A stretch of DNA of 64,000 nucleotides, taken from positions 744,001-808,000 of the forward strand of contig NZ_JBFREB010000001.1 in NCBI RefSeq assembly GCF_052114085.1, read 5' to 3'. Position 1 is the stretch's first letter; every line of letters starts with the position of its first letter. A program made the translations under genes and the position numbers. This DNA is from Leifsonia sp052114085 (lineage in GTDB: Bacteria > Actinomycetota > Actinomycetes > Actinomycetales > Microbacteriaceae). This document shows positions 1 through 10,830 of this stretch, piece after piece. Under the pieces are notes generated by a model. That model searched no databases, was not told the origin of the DNA, and saw only the letters and a program-made list of their open reading frames with translations.

Positions 1-1223
1 GGCTGCGGCGACTGCGGGGGCTGCGGGGACTGCTGCGGCTGCGGCTGCGACGCGGGCGGAAGGTACGGATCAGGCAGGTCCTGACCCGCCTGGCGTCCCT
101 CGACGAACCGGACCAGTTCGAGGTCCAGTCCTTCCTTGCGCATGCGCAGGTCGATGTACAGGAGGGACACGGCGGCGGTCTGGATGACACTGCCGATCGC
201 TCCGACGATCGCCGTGATGATGCTGGCCAGGATGTTGACGCTCAGCTGAGTGACCAGGAGCTGCGACATGGAGTCGGTGGAACTGGCCGAAGTGGGGGCG
301 AACACTCCGCCGAGTAGGCCGCCGAGGATGCCGAAGGGGATGCTGATCGTCTGCGTGATCGCGTACACGATGACCCCGACGAGCGCGATGATGCCGAACG
401 TGCGCCAGAAGTAGCCGCTGGTCAGTCGCCACGACCGTACGACGGCTGAGGTGAGCGGCAGCCGCTCCAAGACGATCGCGCTCGGGACCATCGAGAGCTT
501 GGTATTGATCCAGACGGCGAGCGGGATGAGGGCGAGGCCCCCGACGACTCCCGCCAGCACGGCGCCGATGGTCCCAGCCGTACCGCCGAGCATGGCCAGC
601 GCGACGACGACCGCCGCGACGAGCGCGAGGGTGACGATCCAGGCGAGGGCGAAGAGCAGCGTCCAGCCGATGAGCGCGCCGAGCCGGCCGCGCACCAGCC
701 GCCACAGGGTGCGGAAGGTCAGCTTCTCGCCGAGCGTCTCGCGTGCGACCTCACCGACGATCACGCCCTGCAGAAGGGCGCTGAACACGGTCGTGATCAC
801 CAGCGACAGCACGCCGAGCACGATCGTCCCGCCGATCAGGCCGGCGCGCAGGGCCGGTTGATCGTCCGCCTCGCCCGAGATGGCGCGGCCCACCAGCAGG
901 GCGATGGCACCCGCGACGAGCACGCTGACGACGATCGAGGGGATGCCCTGCAGCAGGAGCGCCGCGCCGACGGTGATGCGCGGGTTGCGCCGGAGCGCCT
1001 GGAACGGTGCTGCCAGCAGGGGGCCGAGGGTCAGTGGGCGCAAGGGGATGAGACCCGGCTTCGGCGGCGGCGTCCATCCCGGCTGTCCCCAGGCGGGCTG
1101 CTGGCCGTACGGCGGCTGCTGCCAGCCGGGCGGCTGCTGCCAGCCGGGCTGCTGCTGCCCGCCGTCCGGCCCGGAAGCACCACCCTGCGAGCCAGGCGCC
1201 TGCCAATTCTGTTCGTCGGTCAC
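1..1223 (-). CDS. Multi-pass membrane protein, glycerophosphodiester-phosphodiesterase membrane-domain type (3' end cut)
   Basis: The reading frame starts with GTG at 1223, with GGAAGGG about 10 nt upstream, and runs off the left edge, so the C-terminus is incomplete. The first 50 residues are rich in Gln, Pro, Gly and Trp (repeats of the type GWQQPPY). About six hydrophobic segments follow, and the visible tail is again Pro/Gln-rich. This layout fits actinobacterial proteins annotated as carrying the glycerophosphoryl diester phosphodiesterase membrane domain; no catalytic phosphodiesterase domain is visible. It is divergent from mtrA, with 183 bp between the starts. The true function is unknown; a scaffold or envelope role is only inference. 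Confidence 0.75.
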   Translation of the reverse strand, partial: MTDEQNWQAPGSQGGASGPDGGQQQPGWQQPPGWQQPPYGQQPAWGQPGWTPPPKPGLIPLRPLTLGPLLAAPFQALRRNPRITVGAALLLQGIPSIVVSVLVAGAIALLVGRAISGEADDQPALRAGLIGGTIVLGVLSLVITTVFSALLQGVIVGEVARETLGEKLTFRTLWRLVRGRLGALIGWTLLFALAWIVTLALVAAVVVALAMLGGTAGTIGAVLAGVVGGLALIPLAVWINTKLSMVPSAIVLERLPLTSAVVRSWRLTSGYFWRTFGIIALVGVIVYAITQTISIPFGILGGLLGGVFAPTSASSTDSMSQLLVTQLSVNILASIITAIVGAIGSVIQTAAVSLLYIDLRMRKEGLDLELVRFVEGRQAGQDLPDPYLPPASQPQPQQSPQPPQSPQ

Positions 1224-1406
1224 GCCGTGCCCTTCCGTCCCCGCGCGTCGTGCGTTGGTCCCATGCTGGCACATCGGCCGCGCGCGCGATGTCCCATCCA
1301 CAGGGCACATAAGGCTTTCATTCAAGCCGGTAGCAGCCTGCTCCATTACGCTGGTCATGTTGTGCGCGGCAAAGGCTGCGCGAGAGGGGTTCGGGGAACG
1401 TCCGAC

Positions 1407-2090
1407 ATGACTAGTCGCATCCTGGTGGTCGACGACGACACCGCCCTTGCGGAGATGATCGGCATCGTGCTGCGCACGGAGGGTTTCGACCCGGTCTTCT
1501 GCGAAGACGGCAACCTCGCCGTCGACAGCTTCCGGTCCGCCAAACCGGACCTCGTCCTGCTCGACCTGATGCTCCCGGGCATCGACGGAATCGAGGTCTG
1601 CGCCCGCATCCGCGCGGAGTCCGGCACGCCGATCATCATGCTCACGGCCAAATCCGACACCGCCGATGTCGTCAAAGGCCTGGAGTCCGGCGCCGACGAC
1701 TACATGGTCAAGCCGTTCAATCCGAAAGAGCTCGTCGCGCGCATCCGCACGCGACTGCGTCCGTCTCCCGCGGCGCCGCCCACCGACGAGCTGTCCGTCG
1801 GCGACCTCGTCGTCGACGTCGCCGGGCACGAGGTCCGGCGCGGCGAGACCCGCATCGCCCTGACTCCGCTCGAGTTCGACCTCCTGCTCGCCCTCGCCTC
1901 CAAGCCGCAGCAGGTGTTCACCCGCGAGATGCTCCTGGAGCAGGTCTGGGGCTACCACTACAAGGCCGACACCCGCCTGGTGAACGTGCACGTGCAGCGT
2001 CTGCGCGCCAAGGTGGAGCAGGACCCGGACAACCCGAAGATCGTCATGACCGTGCGTGGTGTCGGCTACCGCGCCGGCGCCGCAGGCTAG
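1407..2090 (+). CDS. mtrA: Two-component response regulator MtrA
   Basis: This 227-residue OmpR/PhoB-family regulator has an N-terminal receiver domain with the acidic pair near D9-D10, phosphoacceptor D53 in LLDLMLPG, T80 and K102, and a C-terminal winged helix ending in the typical VRGVGYR. Length and sequence match actinobacterial MtrA, which controls cell-wall and division genes and is phosphorylated by MtrB. The ATG at 1407 is chosen because it begins the receiver fold at once (MTSRILVVDD); the open frame extends far upstream but that part is not conserved-looking. It heads the mtrA-mtrB-lpqB operon, with 15 bp to mtrB. Confidence 0.97.
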   Translation: MTSRILVVDDDTALAEMIGIVLRTEGFDPVFCEDGNLAVDSFRSAKPDLVLLDLMLPGIDGIEVCARIRAESGTPIIMLTAKSDTADVVKGLESGADDYMVKPFNPKELVARIRTRLRPSPAAPPTDELSVGDLVVDVAGHEVRRGETRIALTPLEFDLLLALASKPQQVFTREMLLEQVWGYHYKADTRLVNVHVQRLRAKVEQDPDNPKIVMTVRGVGYRAGAAG

Positions 2091-2105
2091 CGGTCGGAGG
2101 ACCGG

Positions 2106-3767
2106 ATGCCCTGGTGGCCGACGCGGGACTGGTGGCGGCAGGCGCCGTCCCGTCTGGCGCGCGTGTGGCGCACCTCGCTGCAGGTCCGCACCGTCGCGAT
2201 CACCCTCCTCCTGACCGGTGTCGCCATCCTCGTCACCGGCGTCTACATGGCGCTCAGCATCAGCAACGACCTCTACCAGTCGCGGCTCGACCAGGCCCTG
2301 CGCGACTCCAGCCGCGCCACGACCACCGCGCAGTCCACTCTCAACGCCTCCGACGTCTCATCCGGGGATGCGGGCAAGAACCTGCTCAACACCGTGCTGC
2401 AGAGCGTGCAGGCGTCGACCTCGAGCCGGCTGGTCGCCGCGTACCGCGTCCCCGGTCAGGACACCGGCGTCCTGGCGCCTCCGGACCGCGGAAGCCCGGC
2501 GATGAACTCCGTCATCTCGCCCGAGCTGCGTGAGAAGGTACAGAACGGCGGGACCAAGCAGTACTACCAGTCGGTCTCCCTGCCGGCGGTGGGCGGCGAC
2601 ACGGACCCGGGAATCGTCGTCGGATCGCAGCTGACGCTGCCGTCGTACGGCAAGTACGAGCTGTACATCGGCTACAACCTGCGCGACTCGGAGAACACCC
2701 TCCTCTTCGTCCAGAACACCCTGCTGCTCGCCGGCCTCGCGCTGATCCTGCTGATCGGAGCCATCACGTGGGTCATCGTGCGATTCGTGGTGGAGCCCAT
2801 CCGCGTCGCCGCGCGCACCAGTGAACGCCTCGCCGCGGGGGATCTCGCGGTGCGCATCCCGGAGCGCGGTGAAGACGTCTTCGCCACCCTTGCGCGCTCG
2901 TTCAACGGGATGGCGGACAGCATGCAGAGCCAGATCAATCAGCTGGCGACCCTCTCGCAGCTGCAGCAGCGGTTCGTCTCCGACGTGTCGCACGAGTTGC
3001 GGACACCACTCACCACCATCCGGCTGGCCGGAGACGTCATCTACGACCAGCGGCAGGGCTTCCAGCCCGCGACGGCGCGCACGGCAGAGCTTCTGCACAC
3101 CCAGATCGAGCGCTTCGACCGTCTGCTCTCCGACCTTCTGGAGATCAGCCGGTACGACGCCGGATCGGTCGTGCTGGACGCCGAGCCCACGAACCTCGTC
3201 CGTCTGGCGGAGGAATGCGTCGACGAACTGCGCACCCTCTCCGAGCAGAACGGCTCGGAGCTGGTGCTGGACGCGCCCGGCGGCTACTTCGACGTGCCCA
3301 TGGACCCCCGGCGCATCCGGCGCGTGGTCCGCAACCTCATCGGCAACGCCATAGAGCACGGCGAGGGCCGGCCGGTGGTCGTGACCATCGACAGCAACGA
3401 GAGCGCCGTCGCCCTCACGGTCCGCGATTACGGGATCGGGATGAGCGCGCAGGACATGGCCCACGTCTTCGACCGGTTCTGGCGTGCCGACCCGTCGCGC
3501 AAGCGGACCCTGGGCGGCACCGGACTCGGTCTCGCCATCTCGTTGGAGGACGCGACCCTGCACTCCGGCTGGCTGCAGGTGTGGTCGGTTCCCGGAGCGG
3601 GTTCCTGCTTCCGGCTGACCCTCCCGCGAGCCATCGGCCGGGAGATCACCGGCTCGCCGTTGCCGCTGCCCCCCGTCGACGCGGGGGAGACCATGCCTCA
3701 CGGGGCAGGGGCAGGGGCCGGGACCGCGGGCTCGGCAGCGCCGACCGGGAACGAGGCGCGCGCATGA
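2106..3767 (+). CDS. mtrB: Sensor histidine kinase MtrB
   Basis: This 553-residue membrane kinase has one transmembrane helix at about 30-54, an extracytoplasmic region to about 197, a second helix at about 198-227, a HAMP linker, and a kinase core with H296 in the H-box VSDVSHELRTP. The N-box (NLIGNAIEHG), G1 (DYGIGM) and G2 (GGTGLGLAIS) follow. The ATG has GGAGG 5 nt upstream. It phosphorylates MtrA and overlaps lpqB by 4 nt (ATGA), so the three genes are translationally coupled. The tail beyond the ATPase domain is Gly/Ala-rich and looks disordered. Confidence 0.96.
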   Translation: MPWWPTRDWWRQAPSRLARVWRTSLQVRTVAITLLLTGVAILVTGVYMALSISNDLYQSRLDQALRDSSRATTTAQSTLNASDVSSGDAGKNLLNTVLQSVQASTSSRLVAAYRVPGQDTGVLAPPDRGSPAMNSVISPELREKVQNGGTKQYYQSVSLPAVGGDTDPGIVVGSQLTLPSYGKYELYIGYNLRDSENTLLFVQNTLLLAGLALILLIGAITWVIVRFVVEPIRVAARTSERLAAGDLAVRIPERGEDVFATLARSFNGMADSMQSQINQLATLSQLQQRFVSDVSHELRTPLTTIRLAGDVIYDQRQGFQPATARTAELLHTQIERFDRLLSDLLEISRYDAGSVVLDAEPTNLVRLAEECVDELRTLSEQNGSELVLDAPGGYFDVPMDPRRIRRVVRNLIGNAIEHGEGRPVVVTIDSNESAVALTVRDYGIGMSAQDMAHVFDRFWRADPSRKRTLGGTGLGLAISLEDATLHSGWLQVWSVPGAGSCFRLTLPRAIGREITGSPLPLPPVDAGETMPHGAGAGAGTAGSAAPTGNEARA

Positions 3768-5473
3768 TCCGACACGGAAAGCGCTCGGTCGTCCGCGCCG
3801 CCGCGGCCGTCGTGGCCGCACTCACGCTGGCGGCGCTCGCCGCGTGCGCGAGCATCCCGGACTCCGGACCCGTCCGTCAGGGCGGACCTGTCGCGCAGGT
3901 CAACGATCCGCTCGACCTCGACTTCAACCCGTCTCAGCCGGAGAAGGGCGCCAGCCAGCAGAGGATCGTCCAGGGATTCATCGACGCAGCGTCGAGCCCG
4001 AAGAACAACTTCCAGATCGCCCGCGAGTACCTGACCCATGCCATGGCCGCCAGCTGGAAGCCGGACGAGTCGGTGACCGTCGACGACGGCCGCAACCGGA
4101 GCTACGAAGACCAGGGCTCGCTGTGGCGGGTGGAGGTGACCCCCGTCGCCAACGTCGACGCCGTCGGCACGTACCACCCGGTCGGAAGCACGGCTCCCGT
4201 CGGCCTCAACTACCAGCTGGTGCGGGAGAACGGGGAGTGGCGGATCTCGGTCGCCCCGGACGGCGTCGTCATCGACGACCCCACCTTCCGCGCCGTTTAC
4301 TCGCAGCAGACGCTCTACTTCTACAGCCCCGGTTTCTCAGCCCTGGTTCCTGACGCGCGCTGGTTCCCCGCGCGGGTCGCCTCAGCCGCAACACGTGTCG
4401 CCAGTTCGCTGCTCATGGGCCCGGCGCCCTGGTTGAACGGAGCGGTGTCGACAGCCTTCCCCAAAGGCACTCAGCTCGCGGTCCCTTCGGTGACCACCGT
4501 GGGCGGAGTGGCCCGAGTGGACCTCAGCTCGGAGGCGGCGCAGGCCGATCCGACGCAGTTGCAGCGGATGCAGTACCAGCTCGAGCAGTCGCTCGGCACT
4601 CTCGCGCAGAGCGTCCAGCTGTCGATCGAAGGCAACGTGCAGCAGGTGCCGTCGCTGAGCGCGGCTGCCACACCCGTCCGGAATCCGTCGGTCGACTCCC
4701 ACTCGTTCGTCTACCGTGGCGATGTCTTCGGCCCGCTGAACGGCGACACGGTGACCGGACTCAGCGGACTCAGCGACAAAGTCGTTGCGCTCCATCCGAC
4801 GGCGATCACTCTGAGCGCGTCCCGCGACCAGGCGGCAGTGCTCTCCCAGGCGGGCGTCTATTCGGTTCGGAAGAGCGCGGACGCCGTCCGCGTGGATGGA
4901 CGAGCCGGCCTGATCGGCCCGTCGCTGGATGTCGACGGCTGGGTGTGGAGCGTACCCGCCGCAGCTCCCGGGGCGATTCAGGTGGCGGCGGCGAACGGCG
5001 GCGATGCCCATGCGGTGGCCGCGAACTGGCCTAATGCGACCACGATCCTCTCGCTGTCGGTCTCACGGGACGGCACGCGGATCGCCGCGCTCCTCCGCAC
5101 GACGACCGGCTACTCGCTGATGGCCGCCGGGATCGTCCGTGCAGCGAACGGGACGCCGAACTCCCTCACGGATCCGATCGAACTCGCCGTGCCCGCGTCT
5201 GCGCCGCGCTCGGCCGCCTGGACGAGCGATCTCACGATCGCTGTGCTGAGCACCACCAGCGGCGAAGCGACGAGCATCGCGCAGCAGACGGTGGGCGGTG
5301 TGCAGACGACCACGTCCGGCCCCGCCGGTGGTCGGACGATCGTGGGGGCGGCGGGCCTGGCGCCCTACGTCGTCCTCAGCGAGGACGGCACGCTGCTGGC
5401 GCCGACCGGCACCGGATGGCAGGCCCAACTCGACAAGGTCGGAGCCGTCGCGGTGCAGCAGGGTCAGCCCTAG
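3764..5473 (+). CDS. lpqB: Lipoprotein LpqB, accessory to MtrAB
   Basis: This 569-residue secreted lipoprotein has a signal peptide ending in lipobox LAAC, so C28 is the lipidated residue. A GerMN-type domain lies at about 190-295 (around PAPWLNGAVSTAFPKGT) and the rest is a beta-propeller-like LpqB domain. In mycobacteria LpqB interacts with the extracellular part of MtrB and modulates signalling; that role is inferred here from sequence and operon position. The ATG overlaps the mtrB stop codon. The frame is open well upstream inside mtrB, but only the 3764 start gives a signal peptide. Confidence 0.95.
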   Translation: MIRHGKRSVVRAAAAVVAALTLAALAACASIPDSGPVRQGGPVAQVNDPLDLDFNPSQPEKGASQQRIVQGFIDAASSPKNNFQIAREYLTHAMAASWKPDESVTVDDGRNRSYEDQGSLWRVEVTPVANVDAVGTYHPVGSTAPVGLNYQLVRENGEWRISVAPDGVVIDDPTFRAVYSQQTLYFYSPGFSALVPDARWFPARVASAATRVASSLLMGPAPWLNGAVSTAFPKGTQLAVPSVTTVGGVARVDLSSEAAQADPTQLQRMQYQLEQSLGTLAQSVQLSIEGNVQQVPSLSAAATPVRNPSVDSHSFVYRGDVFGPLNGDTVTGLSGLSDKVVALHPTAITLSASRDQAAVLSQAGVYSVRKSADAVRVDGRAGLIGPSLDVDGWVWSVPAAAPGAIQVAAANGGDAHAVAANWPNATTILSLSVSRDGTRIAALLRTTTGYSLMAAGIVRAANGTPNSLTDPIELAVPASAPRSAAWTSDLTIAVLSTTSGEATSIAQQTVGGVQTTTSGPAGGRTIVGAAGLAPYVVLSEDGTLLAPTGTGWQAQLDKVGAVAVQQGQP

Positions 5474-5561
5474 CACTCTCCACAGTCGGAACCCCGGGGG
5501 AGTTCTCCACCGATTCCGCGACGGCCGTCCGCGCGGGTTTCCCGTCCGCGAGGCTCGAACC

Positions 5562-6440
5562 ATGACAGCACACACCCTGGTTCGTGAATCCCTGCTCGAC
5601 GCGGCCGCGATCGTCCTGCCGGTCCGGTGCGCGGGCTGTGGTCGCCCCGATCGCACGCTGTGCGACGAATGCGCGGAGGCGCTCCGGCCGGCCGCGCGGG
5701 TCGAGGCGGTCGACGGTATCCCGGTCTGGTCGGCCCTGAGCTACGAGGGCGTCACGCGTCGGGTGCTCCTCGCGTACAAAGACGGCGGGCGGGTGGATGT
5801 CGCGCGCACCCTCGCTCGTGCGTTGGCGTGTGCCGTCGCCGAGGCGCAACGCGGCAGCGACCGGGGCGGGGCGCGCGGTGAGGGGACGGGGGCGGCGCTT
5901 CTGCCGGTGCTCATCCCGTCCACCCGGGCCGCCTGGCGACGGAGGGGCTACCACCCCACACGTTCGGTGCTCGCCCGAGCACACATTCTCGTGCCACCGC
6001 TGTGGCGGGCGCTCCGGCTGTCGCGTCAGACGGCCGACCAGGCGGGGCTGTCGGCGAGCGAGCGCGCGGGCAACCGCGAGGGCAGCTTCGTCGCGTCACC
6101 GCGGCTCGCGGGAAGGGAATGCCTGATCGTCGATGACATCGTGACGTCGGGGGCGACGATCGTCGAAGCCGCTCGCGCCATCCGGTCGGCCGGCGGTGCA
6201 GTCGCCGGAGCAGCGTCGATCGCCCGGACGCCGCTCCGGGGTTCCGGCAATACTCAGCGAGTGTCCAGCAGACCTGCCGGAAATGCCATCTGTTTTCCGG
6301 TATCGGAACCGGAGCGGGCGCACTACGGTGGTCCAAAAGGCGCGAGCGATCCGCCCTTCCTCAACCGGGCGGACCGCACGCCGGAACAGGGAGGTCTCCA
6401 TGGACGTCAACATCATCGGACGCAACCTGGGCATTACTGA
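5562..6440 (+). CDS. ComF family phosphoribosyltransferase-like protein
   Basis: The N-terminus has a small zinc-finger pattern (CAGC then CDEC, residues about 22-39) followed by a type I phosphoribosyltransferase fold with the PRPP-loop signature LIVDDIVTSGAT near 190. Family members take part in DNA uptake in competent bacteria; in actinobacteria the role is unknown. ComF proteins usually end soon after this motif, around position 6240, but here the frame stays open for about 65 more codons through the hpf control region and ends 41 nt inside hpf. That tail (low in hydrophobics, rich in Arg, Gly, Pro) looks like read-through of regulatory DNA rather than a domain. Confidence 0.85.
   Translation: MTAHTLVRESLLDAAAIVLPVRCAGCGRPDRTLCDECAEALRPAARVEAVDGIPVWSALSYEGVTRRVLLAYKDGGRVDVARTLARALACAVAEAQRGSDRGGARGEGTGAALLPVLIPSTRAAWRRRGYHPTRSVLARAHILVPPLWRALRLSRQTADQAGLSASERAGNREGSFVASPRLAGRECLIVDDIVTSGATIVEAARAIRSAGGAVAGAASIARTPLRGSGNTQRVSSRPAGNAICFPVSEPERAHYGGPKGASDPPFLNRADRTPEQGGLHGRQHHRTQPGHY
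6277..6329 (+). promoter_or_regulatory. Probable hpf promoter region with CCGGAA/TTCCGG repeats
   Basis: A -10-like TACGGT lies at 6324-6329, about 64 nt before the hpf start. Just upstream are the inverted pair CCGGAAA (6277-6283) and TTTCCGG (6294-6300) and another GGAACCGG (6305-6312); one more TTCCGG is at 6242-6247. This looks like a regulator-binding cluster. The -35 hexamer is not recognisable. Confidence 0.4.
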
Positions 6441-7101
6441 TCGATTCCGGGAGTACGCCACCGAGAAATCGGACAAGGTCGCACACCTGGCCGAGCGAGC
6501 CATCTCGTTCGAGATCAAGGTCAGTCGCCACAACGAGAAGCTCGGCAGCCAGAATGGCGACGATCGAGTCGAGCTGACTCTCGTGGGGCCCAAGGCCGTG
6601 GTGAGATCCGAGGCGACGGGGCAGGACAAGTACGCAGCCTTCGATATCGCCCTCGGGAAGCTGCTGGAGCGTGTGCGTCGCGCGAAGGACCGTCGGAAGG
6701 TCCACCGCGGGCAGCACCGGCCGACCTCCCTGCGGGAGGCGAGTACCGACGGTTTCAGCGCTGTCGGACTCGCTGCGGCGCCTGTCGCCGTGCTCGACCA
6801 GGTCCGCACCGGCTCCACCCCGGTCGTATCCGATGAGACGGAGGAGTCCGCGGAGACGGACGAGGAGTACTCGCCCGTCGTCATCCGCAAGAAGGTCTTC
6901 GCCTCCGTACCGATGACCGTCGACGACGCGCTCTATTACATGGAGCTCGTCGGCCACGACTTCTACCTGTTCGTCGACCAGGAGTCGCAGCGCCCGAGCG
7001 TCGTCTACCGCCGCAAGGGCTGGGACTACGGCGTCATCTCCCTCGACGACGACGCCGACGAGCTGCAGGAGGTCGCCACCGCGGCGCGCAAGCTCGGCTG
7101 A
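6400..7101 (+). CDS. hpf: Long-form ribosome hibernation promoting factor
   Basis: This 233-residue protein has an N-terminal ribosome-binding domain (about 1-105, starting MDVNIIGRNLGIT), a variable acidic linker, and a C-terminal dimerisation domain (about 175-230, around PMTVDDALYYMELVGHDFYLF). Long-form HPF dimerises 70S ribosomes into inactive 100S particles during stationary phase or stress. The ATG has GGGAGG 7 nt upstream. It is expected to have its own promoter within the comF 3' end and is followed by strong hairpins. Confidence 0.96.
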   Translation: MDVNIIGRNLGITDRFREYATEKSDKVAHLAERAISFEIKVSRHNEKLGSQNGDDRVELTLVGPKAVVRSEATGQDKYAAFDIALGKLLERVRRAKDRRKVHRGQHRPTSLREASTDGFSAVGLAAAPVAVLDQVRTGSTPVVSDETEESAETDEEYSPVVIRKKVFASVPMTVDDALYYMELVGHDFYLFVDQESQRPSVVYRRKGWDYGVISLDDDADELQEVATAARKLG

Positions 7102-7114
7102 CCGCGCCCGCGAC

Positions 7115-7166
7115 GGCGCTCGCGCGAGCGCCGATGGCGGCCGCCCAGGCGGCGGTCGCCATCGGC
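7115..7166 (+). terminator. Tandem hairpins after hpf
   Basis: An 18-bp perfect palindrome (GGCGCTCGC and its complement, 7115-7132) is directly followed by a stem-loop with 16-bp arms (7130-7145 and 7151-7166, one mismatch) and a 5-nt loop. There is no clear T-run, as is common in high-GC actinobacteria. It probably ends hpf transcription before secA. Confidence 0.7.
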
Positions 7167-7312
7167 TGTTCTCCAGGCGCCTCTCAGGCAGGACAGTCCG
7201 AACGTGGGGGCTGAGCAAGTAGCATGTCCGTAGCGTCGACGGAGTCTGCCGTGGCGCGCGCCCATCGGGGCGCCGGGCCGTCGGTCCGAACGAGCAAAAG
7301 TGGAGTGCATCA

Positions 7313-10120
<2,808 letters not shown>

Positions 10121-10141
10121 CTCGCCTCTACCGGCAGACAT

Positions 10142-10177
10142 GACGAACGGCGGCCCCGGAAGGGGCCGCCGTTCGTC
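10142..10177. terminator. Bidirectional hairpin between secA and the Rv3235-like gene
   Basis: A perfect 16-bp stem (GACGAACGGCGGCCCC at 10142-10157 and its complement at 10162-10177) closes on a 4-nt loop GGAA. It lies 21 bp after the secA stop and 12 bp before the convergent gene's stop, so it can serve both. Confidence 0.85.
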
Positions 10178-10189
10178 GTCCGGCGTGCG

Positions 10190-10672
10190 TCAGAGCACGT
10201 TGATCGCGGTCGCGCGCCAACGCGCGCGGTGACGTTCCAGCCGGATCGCCACCGCGCGCGAGCGGGCCGGCTGATGCACCAGCACGACCGCCTCCACCAC
10301 GCCCTCCGCGGGGAATGCGAGCCGTGGGTCCCCGATGCTCATGCGCGGGCGAAGCGGGTCGTCCGCGGCCACAGCGCGCGCCCGGACGGCGAGCATGGTG
10401 CGGCGGAGGAGGTGCACGTACACCGAGTCGCTCACCCAGCGCCCGATCTGGTCGAGCGGCCGTGCCCCCGCCAGGATCTCGATCACGCAGCGGGCGAGGT
10501 TGGCGCAGAGGGTCGCAGGGTCCGGGTTGCGCGCTTCGGCGATGGGTGCGACCGTGTCGGTCCCGTCCGAGGCGACAATGGCCGCTCGGCCGCTGGGCCA
10601 CCGCCAGGGTTGCGGGAGCACAGCCGATCGGCTCGCGGTCAGCGTCGCGGGGGCGAGGGCGGAGTGGTGCAT
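10190..10672 (-). CDS. Rv3235-family protein
   Basis: This 160-residue soluble protein resembles the conserved actinobacterial Rv3235 family of unknown function, which sits next to secA in mycobacteria as well. A conserved-looking core runs from LCANLARCVIEILAGARPLDQIGRWV to the Arg-rich C-terminus. The ATG at 10672 is preceded by AGGGAG 5 nt upstream; a longer frame is open to 10795 but carries a poorly ordered leader. It is convergent with secA and divergent from pdtaS. No function can be given. Confidence 0.8.
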   Translation of the reverse strand: MHHSALAPATLTASRSAVLPQPWRWPSGRAAIVASDGTDTVAPIAEARNPDPATLCANLARCVIEILAGARPLDQIGRWVSDSVYVHLLRRTMLAVRARAVAADDPLRPRMSIGDPRLAFPAEGVVEAVVLVHQPARSRAVAIRLERHRARWRATAINVL

Positions 10673-10830
10673 GGATCTCCCTGGTGAGGTGTGTCGGTGG
10701 TCTGTGTTGAAATAGACCTGTGATATGTACGATTCCTCACTCAAGCAGGCTGCCACCACTCGGTCCAGGGCATATAAGCCTTGTGGATAACTCACGTGAT
10801 TGCTCGGGAGCCGCCGTTTAGGATGGGGTG

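Noticed and set aside
858..1406. Upstream extension of the MtrA frame
   Set aside because: It would add about 180 residues that overlap the divergent membrane protein gene; the receiver domain begins at 1407.
3215..3763. Upstream extension of the LpqB frame inside mtrB
   Set aside because: It would bury the signal peptide; start 3764 gives a normal lipoprotein.
2358..3821. Antisense frame over mtrB
   Set aside because: No recognisable domain; crosses the mtrB/lpqB junction without signals.
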